64,000 nucleotides of DNA, taken from positions 29,710 to 93,709 of the forward strand of contig JAXMBX010000016.1 of the NCBI GenBank assembly GCA_046349635.1, in the 5' to 3' direction. The notes under the pieces are model-generated. The model saw nothing but the letters and a program-made list of their open reading frames with translations, did not search any database and was not told the origin of the DNA. Position numbers and translations under genes: made by a program. This DNA comes from JAXMBX01 sp046349635 (GTDB lineage: Bacteria; Planctomycetota; Planctomycetia; Planctomycetales; Planctomycetaceae). Below, one piece after another: positions 9,703 through 20,035 of the stretch (positions are counted from its first letter, which is position 1; every line of letters begins with the position of its first letter).

Positions 9703-11340
9703 ATGTATACCGTTTTGATTACCGATAACCTCTCCAAGGGTGGCTTGAAGATTCTGGAAGAAACTCCCGGGATCAAGATTGATAACCGTTCGGGGCTGAC
9801 CCCGGAACAGGTCCGCGAAGCCCTCAAGACCGCAGATGGGATCATCATCCGCAGCGGCACCACCCTCACGCCGGAACTCCTGAAGGATCAGCCCCGACTG
9901 AAGGTGATCGTCCGGGCAGGTGTGGGCGTGGATAACATCGACCTCCCCGCCGCCACGCGCGAGGGAATCGTGGTGATGAACACCCCCGCCGGGAACACCA
10001 CGAGTACCGCCGAACATACCATCGCGATGATGATGGCCCTCTCACGGAATATCGGACCCGCCTCCGCCAGCATGAAGGCGGGGAAATGGGACCGCAAAAG
10101 CTACACCGGAACGCAGCTCGCCGGGAAAACGCTGGCGGTCGTGGGCCTGGGGCGGATCGGCCTGTCGGTCGCCAAGCGGGCCATTGGACTCGAAATGAAA
10201 GTCGTCGGGTACGATCCCTTCCTCTCCGCCGAACGGGCCGCCGAATATGGCATCACCCTGTATCGCGAAGTCGACGACCTGCTCCCCTTGTGCGATTACA
10301 TGACGGTTCACACTCCCATGACGGAAGAGACCCGGGGCCTGATCAATGCCGAGCGCTTGGCCAAGATGAAAAAGGGCGTCCGGATCATCAACTGCGCCCG
10401 CGGCGGGATCGTCGATGAAGAAGCCCTCGCCGATGCGATTGAATCCAAGCACGTCGCCGGGGCGGCCCTCGACGTCTTCGTCAATGAACCCCCGGGTGAC
10501 CTGCGGGTCGTGAAACTGCCGCAGGTCCTGACGACCCCCCACCTGGGAGCTTCCACCGATGAGGCCCAGGAATCGGTCGGCGTCGAAGCGGCGGAGATCA
10601 TCACCGGATTCCTCATCCGCAACGAAGTCCGCCACGCCGTCAACATGGCCCCCATCTCCGGCGCGGAAATGGAAGACATGCGGGCGCACCTCGACCTCGC
10701 CCGTCGGCTGGGTCTCCTGCTCGCCCAACTGAACAAGGGGGGCGTGGTCAAATCCGCCTCGGTCAACTATCGCGGGGAAGCCGCCTCCAAGAAAACGAAA
10801 CTGCTCACAGCCGCATTCGCCTCAGGTCTCCTCGAAACCGCGATGGATGAATCGGTCAACATCGTCAACGCCGAGATGATGGCCCGCGATCGCGGGATCG
10901 AAATCGAAGAAAGCAGCTCCTCAGAAGTCTCCGACTTCTCCACGATGATCCGCGCGAGCCTCCAGACCGAACATGGAGAACTGACCGCCGCCGGGACCGT
11001 CTTCGGCAAGCAGTTCCTCCGCCTCGTTCGCCTGGGGCATTTCAACCTGGACGCCTACCTCGATGGCCTGTTGATGATCTATCGCCACCGGGACGTGCCG
11101 GGACTCATCGGTTACATCGGCACGATCTTCGGACGCCATCAGGTCAACATTGCCCACATGGCGCTGGGACGGGAAAAGCCCGAACCCGGCGGAGACTCCG
11201 TGGCTGTCCTGAACCTCGACAACGAACCCTCTCCGGAAGCACTGGCGGAAGCGCTCAAACATCCCGAAGTGACCGGAATTGAAGTGGTCAAACTTCCCCC
11301 CGCTGGGGCACCGCTCCCTTGGCTGGTCTCCCAGGGGTGA
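9703..11340 (+). CDS. serA: D-3-phosphoglycerate dehydrogenase
   Basis: Catalyses the NAD+-dependent oxidation of 3-phosphoglycerate, the first step of serine biosynthesis. The 545-residue length is that of the long three-domain (type 1) enzymes. The substrate-binding domain begins MYTVLITDNLS. The Rossmann domain carries GLGRIGLSVAKRA, the catalytic region includes NCARGGIVDEEALADAI, and the His motif is TPHLGASTDEAQESVG. An intervening ASB-like domain spans roughly residues 320-450, and a C-terminal ACT domain (DVPGLIGYIGTIFG, VNIAHMALGRE) probably mediates serine feedback. ATG 9703 is preferred, with an in-frame GTG at 9697 as alternative. It lies 50 bp after the ROK gene and ends just before a strong bidirectional terminator. 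Confidence 0.95.
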   Translation: MYTVLITDNLSKGGLKILEETPGIKIDNRSGLTPEQVREALKTADGIIIRSGTTLTPELLKDQPRLKVIVRAGVGVDNIDLPAATREGIVVMNTPAGNTTSTAEHTIAMMMALSRNIGPASASMKAGKWDRKSYTGTQLAGKTLAVVGLGRIGLSVAKRAIGLEMKVVGYDPFLSAERAAEYGITLYREVDDLLPLCDYMTVHTPMTEETRGLINAERLAKMKKGVRIINCARGGIVDEEALADAIESKHVAGAALDVFVNEPPGDLRVVKLPQVLTTPHLGASTDEAQESVGVEAAEIITGFLIRNEVRHAVNMAPISGAEMEDMRAHLDLARRLGLLLAQLNKGGVVKSASVNYRGEAASKKTKLLTAAFASGLLETAMDESVNIVNAEMMARDRGIEIEESSSSEVSDFSTMIRASLQTEHGELTAAGTVFGKQFLRLVRLGHFNLDAYLDGLLMIYRHRDVPGLIGYIGTIFGRHQVNIAHMALGREKPEPGGDSVAVLNLDNEPSPEALAEALKHPEVTGIEVVKLPPAGAPLPWLVSQG

Positions 11341-11366
11341 TCTGTTTCAGAAGAACATTCGATAAA

Positions 11367-11401
11367 AAAACACCGGGGATCTTTCGATCTCCGGTGTTTT
11401 T
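11367..11401. terminator. Bidirectional rho-independent terminator between serA and the redoxin gene
   Basis: An inverted repeat has arms AAAACACCGGGGATC (11367-11381) and GATCTCCGGTGTTTT (11387-11401) around a TTTC loop, with one G.T wobble. A-runs on the left and T-runs on the right give a U-tract for transcripts in both directions. This suits the convergent genes that end at 11340 and 11438. Confidence 0.85.
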
Positions 11402-11437
11402 GTTTTCTCGCGCGTGAAGTCGATTATTTCTTCGACG

Positions 11438-13300
11438 CTATTTCTTCAACGCGACGTTGGCTTCTTTCGAAGCACCGGCGTTCGTCTGGCGATCGGGTTT
11501 CTTTCCCTCGCTTGCGGGCGATCCCTTCCCGTCACCGTGGGCGCTGTAGTACTCGAAGTAGCCGATCATCATTTCGTTCCAAGTCTGTTCTCCCCAGCGG
11601 ACGGTCTCCTTGGGATTGGGATTCGCCGGGTTATTGGGCGAATTGTCGAAGAACGCGACGCATTCCAGTTGGGTTCCCTGCGGAACGACGAGCGGTTTTT
11701 CCAGCACGTAAGAGTTCTGCCAGTTGAAGTCATACTGCGGAACGGAGAGAACCGTCTCCTGGCGTCCGTCCGGATACTTCATCTTGTACTCGAACGATTT
11801 CCCTCGCAGGTGCATGTGAGGCATGAAGGCGAGAATGGTGGTCTCTTCCTTGAAGGTCATGCTCGAAGCGACACGGTAGTGCGGATCTTCGGGGGGAATC
11901 GACAGGCGGCGGTTGTACAGTCCGCGCGTCTTGACGTTGTGCTTCGGAGCTTCTTTTCCGCTGTAGAACTTGAACGCCAGTTCAGAGCGGTCCAGTTCTT
12001 CTTTTCCCGTGGGGGTGTAGTGTACTTGCCAGATCAGTTCCGCCCCGGCCGGGATCTTTCGGGCGAGTCCATCCTTTAATTCCAGCGGCGCGCTTCCCGG
12101 TGCGTAAGCGACCACCCAGCTGTCATCCAGCGGGCCGCGCATCCCCGGAGTCCGGTAGAAAACGATGATGTGATGGACGACGGCACGGTTGCCGGGACGG
12201 GCTTCTGCCGCTTCGATCCATGTGTCTTCCTTGAAGTTCGTCTTGGTGGAGAAATACTTGTAGCGGACGACTCCTGTCGATTGGACCTTCACTTCTTCCG
12301 GGAGCTGAAACACGATATCCGGCTTGCCGATCATCCACCCATCGGAATAGCTCTTGGGAGCGGCAAGCTTGGACTTGTCCCCCTCGGGTGTTCCCTGGTC
12401 AATCCAGGCGACAACCGACTCCAGTTCCTGGGGAGTCAGCGAACAATCGTTGGAGAATTTGCCGAAGCGCGGATCAGCGTGCCACGGTGGCATCCGCTTT
12501 TCGGTGATCACTTCGCGAATCATCGCCGACCAGTTGACCGCATCGTCATACGTCAGCAGAGCGAACGGGGCCGCGGTCCCCTTGTGATGGCAGTTCTGGC
12601 AGCGCTCGGTCAGGATCTTGGAGACGTGCGACGCGTAGGTAATCTGTTCTTTCTTCTCGCTGATCTCGCGACGCGTGATCAGGCACCCCTGCACGGGAGT
12701 TTCCTTGACGCTCACGTCCTTGCGGTCGAGGATCTGCGTGATCGCTTCGGTCAGATCGTTGCGAGTCGGCTTTTCTTTCTTGGTCCCGTAACCGATGCGG
12801 TCGTCAATCCGCCCCGCGTAACGGATCGTCCGTCGGAAATCCAACACGAAAGCCTGCGCCAAGCGCTCGGCTCCGAACAGGTTCGCCACTTGTTGATTCG
12901 GATCGCACAGGACTGGAATCGTCAGCTTGTATTGATCTGCATGTTTGGCGATCTCAGCGGGCGTGTCCCCGGCCTGCGAATTAATCACCAGGAACTGCAC
13001 CCCTTGCCCCGAAAACTGCTTCTGCATCTCGGTGAGGTAGGGGATGTAGGCATTTCCGATGGGGCAACCCGTCCCCAGGAAAATCGCCACCACGACCGGT
13101 TTATCGTGGAAATCCGCCAAAGCAATCTTCTTACCCTGGGCGTCCGCCAGCACAAAATTCGGGACAACATGCCCAATATGGGAGACCGCCTGGGGCTTTG
13201 CGGCCCCCTTCGAAGAGACGTCCGCCGCGAAGAGGGTGGTGCCCTCCAGACCGCATATGACGAGTGATACTGCCAAGGCTAACCGATTGAGTAAAAACAT
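11438..13300 (-). CDS. Redoxin / cytochrome c / PHM-like copper monooxygenase fusion, secreted
   Basis: A 620-residue protein with a signal peptide (MFLLNRLALAVSLVICGLEG). ATG at 13300 has AAGGA about 12 bases upstream, and the longer open frame adds only non-signal sequence. Domain 1 (about 45-210) is an AhpC/TSA-type redoxin fold with a single Cys in GTGCPIGNAY, so no CxxC pair. Domain 2 (about 240-330) contains a haem-binding CQNCHHKG, a possible distal ligand region RMPPWHADPRFG and LESVVAWIDQG. Domain 3 (about 350-600) resembles copper type II ascorbate-dependent monooxygenases, with AVVHHIIVFYRTP and FMPHMHLRGKSFEYKM as His clusters for two copper sites. Comparable redoxin-monooxygenase fusions occur in planctomycetes. 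Substrate is unknown and a periplasmic location is inferred. Confidence 0.82.
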   Translation of the reverse strand: MFLLNRLALAVSLVICGLEGTTLFAADVSSKGAAKPQAVSHIGHVVPNFVLADAQGKKIALADFHDKPVVVAIFLGTGCPIGNAYIPYLTEMQKQFSGQGVQFLVINSQAGDTPAEIAKHADQYKLTIPVLCDPNQQVANLFGAERLAQAFVLDFRRTIRYAGRIDDRIGYGTKKEKPTRNDLTEAITQILDRKDVSVKETPVQGCLITRREISEKKEQITYASHVSKILTERCQNCHHKGTAAPFALLTYDDAVNWSAMIREVITEKRMPPWHADPRFGKFSNDCSLTPQELESVVAWIDQGTPEGDKSKLAAPKSYSDGWMIGKPDIVFQLPEEVKVQSTGVVRYKYFSTKTNFKEDTWIEAAEARPGNRAVVHHIIVFYRTPGMRGPLDDSWVVAYAPGSAPLELKDGLARKIPAGAELIWQVHYTPTGKEELDRSELAFKFYSGKEAPKHNVKTRGLYNRRLSIPPEDPHYRVASSMTFKEETTILAFMPHMHLRGKSFEYKMKYPDGRQETVLSVPQYDFNWQNSYVLEKPLVVPQGTQLECVAFFDNSPNNPANPNPKETVRWGEQTWNEMMIGYFEYYSAHGDGKGSPASEGKKPDRQTNAGASKEANVALKK

Positions 13301-13649
13301 CTTACAGCACGTCCTTTGACTCAAAATCACAAGGGCCGGGGCGGACCAACGGTGCGAGCAGGTTGGCAAAGATCGTCCAAACACCAAAAATGGGAATGGG
13401 TTAAGCAAATACCGTGCGGCATTTCTCTGGGTTTCAAGCGGATTTTATTCCAACTGAATTTTAACCCGGGAACCGACTCCGGCACAGGGGAAAGGACCGG
13501 ACGGGAAAATAAGGAGAAATGGGGGCCTCTTTTCCCGGACAGGACTTTGCGAAATCGTGTGCTGGTGATAACTTACCGCCGCAAAATCCCCGTCATTTCA
13601 CCTCTTCCGGCGATCCTCCCGACACAGCTCTGTTCGGACGTCGTTGGTG
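13301..13649. other. Divergent intergenic region between the redox fusion and the HEAT lipoprotein
   Basis: About 350 bp separate two divergent genes, so both promoters should lie here. I see the AAGGA ribosome-binding element of the minus-strand gene near 13313-13317, but no pair of -35/-10 boxes convincing enough to name and no hairpin with a T-tract. Confidence 0.4.
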
Positions 13650-16366
13650 ATGATCGTTCCCCTTTCCGGCGGCCGCTTGATCGTGATCAAATCTTTCCAC
13701 GCATGGATGCTGATGCTCGTGGGACTCTGCCTGTTGGCAGGGTGCGGCCGAGTCTTCAGCCAGCGGTGGGATGCGATTCCCGAATGGTCCGAAGAAGAGT
13801 GGCACGAACTCAGCGACAAACTCGCGGGTGATCAATGGCAACCCAGAACGGATTGGACCTTCTGGAAGATGGCCGAAATCGCACATGAGGAACTCCCCTC
13901 CGAAGTCGGAATCCATTGGCGGCACCCTGCGGAAAACATCGTCCGCGATATTTTCGAAAAACGTTCCTGGGAGAATCAGGAAATCGCGACGGGCATTTCT
14001 TCTGCCACGACGAAAGACGCTCCTTCCGACCAGACAAAGACGTTGCCCGTGGATGATGCCGCGCGGAAGAGCGGCCCAGCCACGAATTCCACGGTCTGGT
14101 CCGCGTCGAAGCGGGAATTGCTCCACGCACTCGCCGTGGAAGATTCGTTGCCGGGGTGGAACGGTGCCATCCTGATCGGACTGGTCCGTCCGCAGGAAGG
14201 GGCGGGGTTGTTGCCGTCCTCTGGCCGTTGGTGGAAACGCCACGCGAATACAGAAACCACTCCCGCACCCAACGCCAAGACACCTCCTCCCCCCTCAAAA
14301 ACCTCTCTCAAGTTTCAAGCCGCTGCCGCGGAAGCGTGTGGCCGGATTCTCGCTGCATCCGGAGAGTCCTCCCGGCGAGGACGTCGATAAACTTCGCGCT
14401 GTTGAACACGGAAAATCTTCCGGACCTGGTGCATGTCGAATTGCTGCTGGCTGCGGGCAAATGTCTCCCGCCGCGCGATATCCCCAATCTGTCGAAGCTG
14501 CTCGGGCTGGAGAAGAAACCTGCGGAACAGGCGAAGCCGGTTCCCCGGACCGTCAGGCGTGCGGCGTTGCAGGCCTGCCTGTTGCACGCCCTCCGGAAGC
14601 GACGGCAAGCCACTGCCGGGACCTCTCTCGTCGCCACCAAGATCGCCGAAGACTGGCCGGTGAACCTCACGAATCTGCAGCAGGATGAAGATCAGGCGTT
14701 GCGGATCGATCTGGGCCGCCTGGTCGCGATTGCCAAGCATCCCAAGGCGTGGTTGATCCTCAGGGAACAAACCCGCGATTTCGATCCGACTGTCCGTCAG
14801 GAAGCACTCGTCAGTCTGGGCTGGCTCGGAAACGAGCAGGCTCTCGAAGAACTCCGAAAGCAGCGGATGAGCGAGCACGAAATGATCCGCGCTGCCGCGG
14901 TCAAGGGCCTGGCTCACTGGGGAGCGGATGAACTTCGCCCCAGTCTTGGTCCCCAGGAAAAATCTCCCGTCGTACGGCAGGAAGTGGCGCATCAGTTGGG
15001 ACAATTTCACGACGATCACGCCGCGGAAATGCTGCGGATCTGTCTCACCGACATCAATCCTCAGGTTCAGAAGGAAGCGATTCAGCAGGCCGAAAGATTG
15101 CCGGAACGACTCGCAGTGCCGCTCTTGTTGACCGCTTTGACCGAGAGTTCCTCCGAGCCGCGCCGGTTGGCTTTGGCGGAACTCGAACGTCGTTCCGGAA
15201 AGTCCCTCCCGTTTCCCATCTTCGGTTCCCTGGACGAACGGCAGCGCGAATCGGCACTCTTGCGTCAACAGTGGCCGCAGCGACTCGCCACGACGGAAGC
15301 GCCGCAGACTCCCTCGGCTCGCGAGAGCGAGCGCCAGGCAGAACTGCGAATTGCCGAACTGCGCGGAGAACTCCGCGCCTACCTCGATCTCCCTCCCGGT
15401 GATCCGCGCCTGGAAGTGGCTCGGGAACGGTTGAACCCTCTGACTGTGTCCGATGTCCGTTGGATCGAAGAACTGGTCCCGCAATCGAGCCCCGAACAGA
15501 ACGAACGACTCGCCACTGATGTCCTTCCGAAGATCAGCCCTGTCTACCAGGCGTTGCATGACCTGCGCCAAGCGGACATCTCGGTCCGTCGCAAGGGGGC
15601 GGAACGCTTGTATCAGGAAGGAAGCAAGGTTTCACTCAGCCGTATGGCGACGCTGCGACTGCAACATCTCCTGACACACGAGCAGGACTCCATGGTCTGG
15701 CGCTTCTGCATGCTCGCGGTGGCGCAGGATGGTTCCCCCGAAGCGCTGCAGATTGCGCAACTGGCGGTCAACAGTTCCTGGCCGGATATCCGCGTCCTGG
15801 GTTGTGATTACATCGCCAAGCATGGCACGGCGGAGCAGGCGCTCTGGATCCGGGGACTCTTCGCCGACAAGAATACGAACGTGCAGGCGGCCGCGGTGCG
15901 GGCTGCCATTCACTGCCGGAATCCGATTGTCCTGGCGGACTCTCCCGATGGACAACCGGGGTTGAAGCGGGTGCTCACCACCGCCGGCCCCGAGATCCGG
16001 GTGCAGGTCGCCTGCTGTCTCTGCCTGTTTGGAGACGACCAGGGCTATCAGGAATTGATGCGCCTCAGCCAGAACGGAGACTGGATGGTCCGGCTGCAGG
16101 TCGTCCGCGGCATGGCCGCCAGTGGACAGACCCGCTTCGTCGCGTCACTCATCAACCTCGGCTGGACGGAAAGGCATCCCTCTGTGCGCCTGGGAATTCT
16201 GCAGGCACTCGATGCTCTCGTCCCGGAAACGCAACGTCCCAGCGGATTGGCGAGTACCACCGGCGTCGATCAGAAGTTGACCCTCTGGGCCGCCTGGTGG
16301 GAAAAGACCCGACAGAAAGCGGAGCCCCCACGGGTTCCTCCGGCGATCGTCGAAGCCGCCCCGTAG
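13650..16366 (+). CDS. HEAT-repeat lipoprotein, interrupted by two frame changes near 14.36-14.40 kb
   Basis: The N-terminus has a lipoprotein signal (WMLMLVGLCLLAGC), so Cys in LLAGC would be acylated. The first open frame ends at 14390, and a second one in another frame runs to 16366. Around the join the three frames give EACGRILAASGE, then SPPGEDVDKLRA, then LLNTENLPDLVHVELLLAAG, which together read as one continuous helical-repeat protein of about 900 residues. Two adjacent one-base changes explain this. The C-terminal part is rich in HEAT/PBS-lyase-like helical pairs such as QEALVSLGWLGNEQALEEL and IRAAAVKGLAHWGADEL. Such proteins are scaffolds for protein-protein contacts, and no catalytic motif is seen. 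It converges on the SGNH hydrolase gene, with ten bases between stops. Confidence 0.72.
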
Positions 16367-16375
16367 ATCGCTCCT

Positions 16376-17572
16376 CTACTTTGCCTCCGGAGGAATGTTC
16401 GCCTGCGGAGGAATGAGCAACGACAGGATCGTCTGGGCATACAGCCGATGCCCGAAGTCGGTCGGGTGATTGAGACCGTTCCCCAGCAGGTCCAGATCCT
16501 GTTTGTGCTGCAGGAACGTCGTCCACACGGAAGTCACATCCGCCAAAGCAACCCCCGGCCCGGTGAGCGATTTCAATTCATCCCGATAGAGTGCAAACAT
16601 TTCGCGCGGCGTGGCGATCCACTCCTTGTTCCCCAGCATGGAGGCGACAAGGATGACTTCGATCTCCGGATCAGCCTTGCGAACTTTATCGAGAAACGTC
16701 TGGTTCTGTTCCTTGAACCACTTCGGATCTTTCCGCCCGACGTCATTCATACCATAGGCGACGATCAGCAGGTGAGGCTTCTCCTTCAGTAGTTGATTCA
16801 AATCCGTGATGCCGTGCAGGATGCTCCAGCCGCTCACCGCGCGGTTCTCCAGGTCCACGTTCACTTTGTAGTGGTCCTGCAGTTGCGCCGCGACCAGTTC
16901 CGCGTAAGCAGGCTGATTCGGGGGCCAGTTCGCGAGCGCGGAGGCATTGAGGCCGTAGGTGATGCTATCTCCGCTGACTCCCAATGTGAGTGACTTCCCG
17001 GCTCGTAGCCGGGCGAAGGTTTTGGGAAGTTGTTTTTCCGCGAGTTGCGGGACAGGACCTGTCCAGGCGTTCGGTGCCGGGCGATAAGTCACTTCAATCT
17101 GGCGGGTGTGGAAGAAGTGCCCCTCCATATGCAGCATGAATTGCTCGGGATGTCCCACGCGGTAGGGGAGCGCAGAAGGGCCTTTCTCGCGGGGATAAAG
17201 CTCCCGTTCGGTCAGGAACAGGAGTTTCGACTTTGGCTTGATGGTGAGCGTTCGTTTATCTTCCGCGAGGGTGTAGTCCGTCCCCTCTTCCAGAGTCCGC
17301 TTCCGGTCAGCCGTCCGAACTTCAAAGATCTTCTGTGCGGGGAATGCCAGCCGGCCGGTGATCGGCCCATCTTTCTCCAGTTGGAGCAACGTGGAGCTTT
17401 CCCCGTAAATAATCGGCGACTTCCAGACCGGATCGAGCAGATGCAATTCCGGCAGCATTTTGAGGGTCTGCGAACGGTCGTACCTGATGAACTCGTTATC
17501 CGCGGCCTCAAGGGAGGCAGACAGAATCACCACAGTCGAGAGAATCATTGCAGACAATCGGAGCGAGCGCAT
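16376..17572 (-). CDS. Secreted SGNH/GDSL-type hydrolase
   Basis: A 398-residue protein with signal peptide MRSLRLSAMILSTVVILSAS. ATG 17572 has AAGGA eight bases upstream, which decides the start over the longer open frame. Residues 30-185 form an N-terminal beta-rich domain, and the SGNH hydrolase domain follows. Block I is LTLGVSGDSITYG (nucleophile Ser in GDS), a block III-like segment is IVAYGMNDVG, and the C-terminal catalytic Asp/His pair is in NHPTDFGHRLYAQ. It probably acts in the periplasm as an esterase on acylated carbohydrate, as many planctomycete SGNH proteins do, but the substrate is inferred. It begins 13 bp after the MFS transporter gene ends, so the two are likely co-transcribed. 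Confidence 0.83.
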   Translation of the reverse strand: MRSLRLSAMILSTVVILSASLEAADNEFIRYDRSQTLKMLPELHLLDPVWKSPIIYGESSTLLQLEKDGPITGRLAFPAQKIFEVRTADRKRTLEEGTDYTLAEDKRTLTIKPKSKLLFLTERELYPREKGPSALPYRVGHPEQFMLHMEGHFFHTRQIEVTYRPAPNAWTGPVPQLAEKQLPKTFARLRAGKSLTLGVSGDSITYGLNASALANWPPNQPAYAELVAAQLQDHYKVNVDLENRAVSGWSILHGITDLNQLLKEKPHLLIVAYGMNDVGRKDPKWFKEQNQTFLDKVRKADPEIEVILVASMLGNKEWIATPREMFALYRDELKSLTGPGVALADVTSVWTTFLQHKQDLDLLGNGLNHPTDFGHRLYAQTILSLLIPPQANIPPEAK

Positions 17573-17585
17573 GAAACATCCTTTA

Positions 17586-18929
17586 TCAGGCGGGAGAATT
17601 TGTAGTGGCAGAGGGTGTTTTATCGGGCTGCCAGAAGAGCCACAACGCGACACAGGCCAGAAGCGGGGCCAGGCCGACGGAAATCATGATGACCCCGTGT
17701 GAGCCGGTGAGGTCCACCACGCGTCCGGTCAGTTCCTGCATGGCGGCGGTCGCCAGCCAGGTGATGGCACTCAATGTACCTGTGATCTTCCCCTGGTTGC
17801 GCGTCGAGAGATCCTGCGAGAACGAATAATAATTGGGAAACAGGCCGAGCGCGCCGAAACCGATCGCGAGCAGCAATCCCAGCAGCAGGTTTCCCGCGGG
17901 AAGAAACGCAATCACGGCGCTCAGGGACGTCAGCAGGGCACAGAAAGTAAACGTCAGCATCCGCGCGGAGAATACCTTCCAGCCCCGCTGTGACAGTACC
18001 CGCGTCACGATTCCAACGGCAATACACCCCACATCCGTCGAGATGTAATACGCGGAAGTAAAATAATTCACAAATCGCCGCTCATACCCCAGCGATTCCC
18101 GCAGGTACGAAGGCATCCACGCCCGGAAATAATGCCACGCCAGATTGATCGTCACGACAATGCAGGCTAGAACGGCGAACCGCTGCCAGAACAGGGCCGC
18201 GGGAAGCGCGGGAAGAGCGGTTGTTTGCGTGGAGGAGATTTCTTTGGGGGCGGCGAGATCCTCCGCGCGAACGAGCCAGAACCAGGGAATTAACCAGAAG
18301 AATCCAATCGCCCCGATCACAATGAATGGGCCCCGCCAGCTACCTTCCTGATCGGTCACCAGTTGTTGCACCACCAGCGGAGTCAGAATCGCCCCGATCG
18401 ATGCCCCGCTTTGCAGCAGGCTGTTGCCGAACGTCCGTTCCTGTGATGTCAGCAGCCGTTGTGTGGTCACCAGAGCGCAAGGCCATTGGCCCGCTTCAAA
18501 CAACCCCAGGATCACACGGCAGGTGAGCAACCCCAGATAAGTGGCCGATGCGTCCGGAGTCAGCCCTTCAAAGCTGCATGGAGAACCGAAAAGAGTCACG
18601 TTCCACGTCTGCAACCACCGCCCGATTGCGGCGGCATAAGCTGTCGCGAACCCTGCACAGGACCAGCCCAGTACGACCAGCGGATACATCCACCTGACCG
18701 GAATCAGGTCGACCAGCAGCCCGGTGATCAATCCCCCCGCGGCGAACGCCAGTCCGAAACCGGTCTCCAGCCGGCCATACAGCGTGTTGGAGAGGTGCAG
18801 TTCGTTCTTGATGTCGGTCGACGTTTGCGACAGCGTCTGCCGGTCCATGTAGTTGAGCAGTGTGGCGAGTAGCAACACGCCGCAGATGGACCATTTCCAG
18901 GCCGAAGAACGAGACCGAGCCTCTGTCAT
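17586..18929 (-). CDS. MFS transporter, anion:cation symporter-like
   Basis: A 447-residue inner-membrane protein with about twelve hydrophobic segments. The first helix is followed by LLNYMDRQTLS, the motif typical of the ACS (hexuronate/phthalate) branch of MFS, and ETGFGLAFAAGGLITGLLVD is the usual second helix. ATG 18929 has GGAG about ten bases upstream, and the in-frame extension to 18986 lacks such support. Its partner downstream is a secreted SGNH hydrolase, so uptake of a released sugar acid or similar organic anion is a reasonable inference. Substrate cannot be read from the sequence. Confidence 0.83.
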   Translation of the reverse strand: MTEARSRSSAWKWSICGVLLLATLLNYMDRQTLSQTSTDIKNELHLSNTLYGRLETGFGLAFAAGGLITGLLVDLIPVRWMYPLVVLGWSCAGFATAYAAAIGRWLQTWNVTLFGSPCSFEGLTPDASATYLGLLTCRVILGLFEAGQWPCALVTTQRLLTSQERTFGNSLLQSGASIGAILTPLVVQQLVTDQEGSWRGPFIVIGAIGFFWLIPWFWLVRAEDLAAPKEISSTQTTALPALPAALFWQRFAVLACIVVTINLAWHYFRAWMPSYLRESLGYERRFVNYFTSAYYISTDVGCIAVGIVTRVLSQRGWKVFSARMLTFTFCALLTSLSAVIAFLPAGNLLLGLLLAIGFGALGLFPNYYSFSQDLSTRNQGKITGTLSAITWLATAAMQELTGRVVDLTGSHGVIMISVGLAPLLACVALWLFWQPDKTPSATTNSPA

Positions 18930-19036
18930 GCAATTCTTCTCCGGAGGAGTTCGAGTTGAGTCGTGTGAAGCGTCTGTCGCGACCAAAAACGTGGAAAATC
19001 GTCGATGTCCTGCGCGACACGAAAACGCGATGCGTT

Positions 19037-19795
19037 CTAGCCGTTCCAGGACTTTCCATCCCAGGCGATCATTCGATTCAACAGGGTCACCACGTCCGCG
19101 GAGAACGTCTCGAAGATCACTTCTCCTTTTTCAGCAGTGGCAATCCGTGGGTCGCCAATGTGCCCCGGAGTGCTGCGGTCTTGCGTCACCCACGCACGGG
19201 CGGCCGGTTCGAACCCGACACCGAATTCCACCGACTGCGTCTGTTCATGCTGGCGGACGAGATGGGGTGCGATCCGCAGGATCATCGAAGTCTCGAATTC
19301 GCAGGCGTGTCCCATCCGCTCTTGTTGAATGGCCGGATTGACCTTGTGAGGCTGTCCTCCCAGAGTCCAGTAGGTCGCCGCCAACAACAACAGATCGTTG
19401 CGCGTGCGATACTGCTGGCGAAGTTCGAACGTCGCCTGTTGTGAAGAGGACAATGTTCCCCCCGTGTCCGTTCAGTAACACGATCCGCTGAAACCCGTGC
19501 CCGATCATGTTGTCCATCAGGTTGATCAGCAGATCGAGATACAGCCGGGGATTCGCGCTCACCGTCCCTGCGAAGTCGAGATGATGGTGCGAGTTTCGAT
19601 CCACGTCAGAGGCAGAAACAGAACCTTGTCTCCCATCGTCTCCGATACACGGCGGACAATCTCTCCGAGGAGCAGACTGTCGGTAAACACCGGCAGGTGA
19701 TGGCCGTGTTGTTCCACAGCGGCGATAGGGATCACGACCGGGGTTTGTTTCGGGAGAGCTTTGACCATAGGCCAGGTCAGATCGGCGAGATTCAC
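19037..19795 (-). CDS. Creatininase-family amidohydrolase, split by two frame changes
   Basis: Three consecutive segments in different frames reconstruct one protein of about 250 residues. 19795 to about 19575 gives MNLADLTWPMVKALPKQTP and IPIAAVEQHGHHLPVFTDS. About 19575-19450 gives LDFAGTVSANPRLYLDLLIN and LLNGHGGN. 19453-19037 gives QQATFELRQQYR through to NRMIAWDGKSWNG. The E-Q-H-G-x-H-L-P and NGHGGN motifs are the metal-binding signatures of the creatininase/formamide hydrolase family (creatininase, MftE, 2-amino-5-formylamino riboside hydrolase). GTG 19795 has GGAG upstream. Because the protein sequence is conserved through each shift, sequence error is likelier than a true pseudogene. 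It lies upstream of the MFS/SGNH pair and could share a transcript. Confidence 0.75.
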
Positions 19796-19957
19796 AGGCA
19801 GGGCTCCGAATCAGGGAGGGAACAATGAAATCGATAGGTATGTTGGTAAACAGTGTGGCGTTTCGGGCGGAAAATCGCACGCAAAAGACGGGAAATCATC
19901 AACTTGCGACGCAATTCTTCGGTCCCGAAGGAATTCCGGAAATCCGACCGTTCGGTA

Positions 19958-19985
19958 TTGACGTAAAACACAGGGTGGTTATAAT
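19958..19985 (+). promoter_or_regulatory. Sigma-70-like promoter for the rrf2/sulfate locus
   Basis: TTGACG at 19958-19963 and TATAAT at 19980-19985 are separated by 16 bp, close to consensus. Transcription would begin near 19992, about 44 bases before the rrf2 start. An Rrf2 protein bound over or near this element would give autoregulation, which is inferred. Confidence 0.65.
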
Positions 19986-20035
19986 CACGACCAAATTGGT
20001 GTTAATTTTCTTCAGCCATTCCATCGGTCCTGTCG

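Noticed and set aside
12170..13267. Plus-strand open frame opposite the redoxin fusion
   Set aside because: The minus-strand product has clear motifs, signal peptide and ribosome-binding site. The plus-strand reading has none.
14156..14400. Separate gene start at 14156 for the HEAT-repeat part
   Set aside because: The first 80 residues from that start are Arg/Ser-rich shadow sequence overlapping the lipoprotein frame. Reading through the frame changes gives a better continuous protein.
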